From an uncultured Collinsella sp. (GTDB taxonomy: Bacteria; Actinomycetota; Coriobacteriia; Coriobacteriales; Coriobacteriaceae), in NCBI GenBank assembly GCA_900545555.1, contig UQZI01000008.1, forward strand, positions 1 to 44,729: a stretch of DNA of 44,729 bases, given 5' to 3'. How positions within the stretch are numbered: the stretch's first letter is position 1; every line of letters begins with the position of its first letter. A model generated the notes under the pieces. The model worked only from the letters and a program-made list of their open reading frames with translations, did not search any database and was not told where the DNA came from. A program made the translations under genes and the position numbers. Positions 41,935 through 44,729 of the stretch are shown here, in pieces.

Positions 41935-42960
41935 ATGCGAGAACCCGTGTCCAGTCCGTTTACCAGCTTTTTAGCCCAGCACTTTGACCAGATTAACGAC
42001 TATCTGGCCACGTTCTTTGACGGACAGGCGACTTCCGCCGATATCGAGCGCTACCTGTATACCCCGCTCTCGGCATTTACGGCAAACGCTGGCAAGCGCC
42101 ACCGCCCGCTCATCTGCATGCTCGCCGCCACTGCGGTAGGCGGCAGCTTTGAGAGCGCCCGCAGCGCAGCGGCGGCCATCGAGCACTTTCAGTCGGGCGC
42201 ACTCATCCACGACGACATCGCCGACAACGGGCAGATTCGTCGCGGCAAGCCCTGCATGCACCTTACCGAGGGCACCGGTCTTGCCATCAACTGCGGTGAC
42301 CTGGCGCTCACCATGGTCACCAAGACGGTTCTCGACGACCCCACACTCAACGCAGACGTGAAGCTTCGCGTGCTCCACGAGCTTACCGAGATGATCGTCC
42401 GTACCATCGAGGGCCAGGCGCTCGACCTGGGCTGGGTCCGCGACGGGCGCTTTGACATTTCGGTCGACGATTATCTGGACATGGCGACGCACAAGACCGC
42501 GTACTACAGCGGAGCGACGCCGCTTGCCGCCGGAGCCATTATCGGCGGCGGCAGCGAAGAGCAGATTGAGGCACTGCGCGCCTTTGGGCTGCACACGGGC
42601 CTTGCCTTCCAGATTCAAGACGACCTGCTCAACTTGATCGGCACCAAGGAGGCCGCCAACAAGGACTTCCGCACCGATATCACCGAGGGCAAGCGCACCC
42701 TCGTTGCCGTGCATGCCCTGTCAGACGAGCGCTATCACGACGAGATCGAGGCAATCCTTTCCTCGGGCACCGAGGACCCTGCGCAGCTCGCACGCGCCGT
42801 GGAGATCTTCCAGGAGACCGGCTCCATCGATTACGCCCACACCTATGCGCTCGACCTGACCGCTAAGGCCAAGGCCGCTATCGAAGGCGTCGAGCTCGAC
42901 CCGCATGCGCGCGAGCTCTTCCTCTCAATGGCAGATTTCTTTGTGGAGCGTCTTAACTAG
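41935..42960 (+). CDS. Polyprenyl diphosphate synthase
   Basis: Trans-isoprenyl chain elongation, 341 residues. First Asp-rich motif IHDDIAD has Asp93, Asp94 and Asp97; the second, QIQDDLLN at 227-233, ends in Asn rather than Asp, as in some relatives. GKRHRPLICML binds the diphosphate. Product length (for quinones or undecaprenyl-like carriers) cannot be read. The start is uncertain: neither ATG 41935 nor GTG 41947 has a strong ribosome site. It lies 115 bases after the PTS-HAD gene with no clear terminator between. Confidence 0.9.
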   Translation: MREPVSSPFTSFLAQHFDQINDYLATFFDGQATSADIERYLYTPLSAFTANAGKRHRPLICMLAATAVGGSFESARSAAAAIEHFQSGALIHDDIADNGQIRRGKPCMHLTEGTGLAINCGDLALTMVTKTVLDDPTLNADVKLRVLHELTEMIVRTIEGQALDLGWVRDGRFDISVDDYLDMATHKTAYYSGATPLAAGAIIGGGSEEQIEALRAFGLHTGLAFQIQDDLLNLIGTKEAANKDFRTDITEGKRTLVAVHALSDERYHDEIEAILSSGTEDPAQLARAVEIFQETGSIDYAHTYALDLTAKAKAAIEGVELDPHARELFLSMADFFVERLN

Positions 42961-43099
42961 CGGGGGTCATAAAACCTGTGGGCAGCGAGTTTGGGTACAA
43001 GTTGCTACACTATTGAGTGCATGTTTATAAATTGTCTCGCGTTGTCTATCCGACACACGCTCAAAATAGTACGAATGGTACGCCGAAAGGGGTTCGTTC

Positions 43100-44005
43100 A
43101 TGGAACCTATTACCACGGGCATGCAGGGAGCAGCCGTCGAGGACGTCCAGTCCCGCCTTCTGCAGCTCGGCTATACAATCGATGACGCCGAGGTTGCCGA
43201 CAAGCGCTTTGGCACCACCACCGAGCAGGCCGTCAGCACCTTCAGGCTCGACAGCGGCCTTGCTGCCGGTCATGCCGTCGATATCCCCTGTTGGAGCGCC
43301 CTGGTCGACGCCTCGTATAAGCTGGGCGACCGCACCCTGTATCTGCGCATGCCCAATTTCCATGGCGCCGATGTGCAGGCCCTGCAGCGCGCTCTCAACG
43401 TTTTGGGCTTTGCCTGCGGCGAGGACGACGGCTACTTTGGTCCGCATACCGAGGCCGCCCTGCAGCAGTTCCAGGAAAATGTCGGCCTGTTTGCCGACGG
43501 CATGGCCTTCCAGGACACCTACGCCTACATCAACCGCCTGCACCATGTGTGGGAGGGCAAGCCCTCGGTCACCGAAGCCGAGTCCCGCATCGGTTTTGCT
43601 CGCGCCGCCAACGTGCTCGAGCGCTTCCAGATCGCCGTTATCGGTGAGGACCCCATCGCACGCAGCGTTGCTTCGCGCATGTGGAACATCGCCACGGCAA
43701 CGACCGACAACAGCGGCATGATGCTCTGCGACTCCGAGGTCCCAACCGACGTTGACCTGGTGCTCGAGATCGCAAGCGACGAGCTGCCCGCCGACGCCGC
43801 GCCACGCGCCACGATTGCCCTCGCCGAGTGCCACAACCTGGCCCAGCGCATCCGCACCGCCAATGTCGCCGCGCAGCAGAAGCCGGCTCGCATTCGCATT
43901 GAGCTCACGGGCATGACGCGCTACAACGGCACCTTCACGGCCAGCGACGCGCAGACGCTCGCCGTACGCCTACTCGACGGCGTTTGCGATGCCCTCGCAG
44001 ATTAG
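43100..44005 (+). CDS. Protein with two peptidoglycan-binding domains and an uncharacterised C-terminal domain
   Basis: 301 residues. Residues 4-70 and 83-145 are two PG_binding_1 repeats (GAAVEDVQSRLLQLGY and GADVQALQRALNVLGF are the helices). The C-terminal ~150 residues carry FQIAVIGEDPIARSVA and ELTGMTRYNGTF; they lack zinc-ligand motifs but vaguely recall an amidase_3 fold that has lost catalysis. There is no signal peptide or membrane segment, so it would stay in the cytoplasm despite wall-binding modules. ATG follows AAAGGGG. Confidence 0.8.
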   Translation: MEPITTGMQGAAVEDVQSRLLQLGYTIDDAEVADKRFGTTTEQAVSTFRLDSGLAAGHAVDIPCWSALVDASYKLGDRTLYLRMPNFHGADVQALQRALNVLGFACGEDDGYFGPHTEAALQQFQENVGLFADGMAFQDTYAYINRLHHVWEGKPSVTEAESRIGFARAANVLERFQIAVIGEDPIARSVASRMWNIATATTDNSGMMLCDSEVPTDVDLVLEIASDELPADAAPRATIALAECHNLAQRIRTANVAAQQKPARIRIELTGMTRYNGTFTASDAQTLAVRLLDGVCDALAD

Positions 44006-44043
44006 GTAAACTAGACGAGTTGCTTTTGGGCAACACCACACAT

Positions 44044-44118
44044 TGGGACGTAGTTCAACGGTAGAACTCCGGTTTTTGGTGCCGGCTGTTGGGGGTTCGA
44101 ATCCCTCCGTCCCAGCCA
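44044..44118 (+). tRNA. tRNA-Gln (anticodon TTG)
   Basis: Folds into a full cloverleaf: acceptor TGGGACG/CGTCCCA, D stem GTTC/GAAC, anticodon stem CCGGT/GCCGG around loop TTTTGGT (anticodon TTG), five-base variable loop, T stem GGGGG/CCCTC around TTCGAAT, discriminator G and encoded CCA. Reads glutamine codon CAA. Confidence 0.96.
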
Positions 44119-44305
44119 TTAAAACTGAGCGTCCTAAGCCCATAACGGCCCAGGGCGCTTTCTTGTGGGCAAGCGGAGGAATTCGAACCCGCAAGGGTGC
44201 GGAGCTGAGGAAACGCGAAGCGTTTTCCAGCGCAGCACGCAAGGAGCGAAGCGACGCAGCGGGGCGCGGCCGCCGAAAAGGCGGACGCGGAATCCCTCCG
44301 TCCCA
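44099..44305. repeat. Duplicated tRNA-Gln 3' end flanking 191 bases
   Basis: The 16-base sequence GAATCCCTCCGTCCCA occurs inside the tRNA at 44099-44114 and again at 44290-44305. Such 3'-end duplication is what site-specific integration at a tRNA leaves behind. Between them is no integrase, only the terminator and GC-rich repeat sequence. Confidence 0.7.
44129..44164 (+). terminator. Terminator of tRNA-Gln
   Basis: GCGTCCT (44129-44135) pairs with AGGGCGC (44152-44158), with an inner GCC/GGC stem, followed by TTTCTT. Ten bases beyond the CCA end. Confidence 0.6.
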
Positions 44306-44420
44306 TACCAGCCAAGAGCCCCTCACGTCAAGCAAATCGAGCCAACGCCGCCAAGCGGAGGGATCCAACCCGCAAGGGTGCGGAGCGACGCAGCGGGGCG
44401 CGGCCGCCGCAGGCAGACGC
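44171..44420. repeat. Direct repeats with a tRNA-like T-arm fragment
   Basis: AAGCGGAGG... with CCCGCAAGGGTGCGGAG occurs at 44171-44204 and again from 44353; CGACGCAGCGGGGCGCGGCC follows at both, adjacent in the second and after a 42-base insertion in the first. The first contains ATTCGAACCC, the reverse complement of a tRNA T-loop. No open frame here is supported as a gene. Confidence 0.7.
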
Positions 44421-44425
44421 GGTCT

Positions 44426-44480
44426 CGGCACTTGGGGACGCTCCTAAGTGCCGGCATTATAGGAACGTCCCCAAGTGCCG
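44426..44480. repeat. 55-bp palindromic repeat, family C
   Basis: 20-base arms 44426-44445 and 44461-44480 match at 19 of 20 positions (arm CGGCACTTGGGGACG...). The 15-base centre repeats AAGTGCCGG. It has the same arm-centre-arm design as families A and B but a different sequence. Confidence 0.8.
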
Positions 44481-44531
44481 GCTCGGGACTATTTTCGAGG
44501 ACCCTCCGAAGGACTGTGGCCAAAAAACGGC

Positions 44532-44729
44532 AAATATGAGTACTGTTACCGTTGTAGCTACATTATTTTCGTTAATAAAAGAAGATCTTAATGAGATTTA
44601 TTCGCATCAAGGTCTTCCTTTAATGAACACTTGAGGAGATACGGCAGCTTATCTGCTCGATCGACACGTCAAATCACCTTAAATTTGGTCAAAATTACTG
44701 CTACTAAAAGAGTATCAGTACTCATATTT
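44532..44729. mobile_element. AT-rich inverted-repeat element at the window edge (MITE-like)
   Basis: AAATATGAGTACTG at 44532-44545 is inverted perfectly at 44716-44729, the last base of the window. The 170 bases between are clearly AT-rich against a GC-rich genome and hold no plausible gene. The right arm may continue beyond the window. This looks like a miniature inverted-repeat element or an acquired regulatory segment. Confidence 0.5.

Noticed and set aside
42961..43099. A small gene before the peptidoglycan-binding protein
   Set aside because: The frame starting near 42991 runs into the downstream gene out of frame and has no ribosome site.
44043..44447. Open frames over the tRNA and repeat region as genes
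   Set aside because: They run through the tRNA gene and direct repeats and have no ribosome site or family similarity.

Overview
The window looks like chromosomal DNA of a high-GC anaerobic gut actinobacterium of the Coriobacteriia, most like Collinsella. This is inferred from the protein style, the GC-rich codon use, the selenium/purine genes and the mix of PTS and ABC sugar uptake; no database search was done. Nearly every gene is intact and belongs to a recognisable family. Much of the novelty lies in intergenic palindromes, in one gene fusion and in a shared operator.

Layout. 1-6.4 kb: end of an unknown + strand gene, tyrS, a U32 rRNA/tRNA hydroxylation protein, a class A penicillin-binding protein and argR. 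6.5-8.5 kb: a family 2 glycosyltransferase and truA. 8.5-18.3 kb: one long minus-strand ribosomal block (rplE-rpsZ-rpsH-rplF-rplR-rpsE-rpmD-rplO-secY-adk-map-infA-rpmJ-rpsM-rpsK-rpsD-rpoA-rplQ) ending at a strong terminator. Its usual upstream half (S10 genes through rplX) is absent; rplE has its own candidate promoter and is preceded by a repeated palindrome and an xdhC gene. 18.6-26.4 kb: a selenium/molybdenum and purine-degradation type set (xdhC, yqeB, yqeC, hydantoinase, MocA-like nucleotidyltransferase, ygeW, ygeY). The first three of these genes are bracketed by two copies of a 67-bp palindrome.

26.6-33.3 kb: a Tat-exported coiled-coil peptidoglycan hydrolase, then galE, malQ and glgP on the + strand. 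33.3-33.7 kb: glgP terminator, a tandem array of about 81-bp palindromic units, and the terminator of the next operon. 33.7-38.1 kb: a minus-strand sugar ABC transporter operon (binding lipoprotein, two permeases, MsmK-type ATPase). 38.4-41.8 kb: a GntR/HutC-type regulator and, divergent, a single 816-residue protein joining PTS EIIC, EIIB and a HAD phosphatase. 41.9-44.7 kb: a polyprenyl synthase, a cytosolic double peptidoglycan-binding-domain protein, tRNA-Gln(TTG), and a 0.6-kb repeat-rich tail with duplicated tRNA 3' ends and an AT-rich inverted-repeat element running to the window edge.

How it works together. The sugar half looks like one alpha-glucan/disaccharide system. Palindromes of the form GTNTANAC lie in or next to candidate promoters of malQ, the ABC operon, the regulator gene and the PTS-HAD gene, which suggests one regulon under the UTRA regulator. 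The fused phosphatase could release free sugar from the PTS product for MalQ and GlgP. The purine half matches part of the Escherichia coli xdh-yge-yqe cluster, but the molybdoenzyme, carbamate kinase and ygeX-type genes are not in the window.
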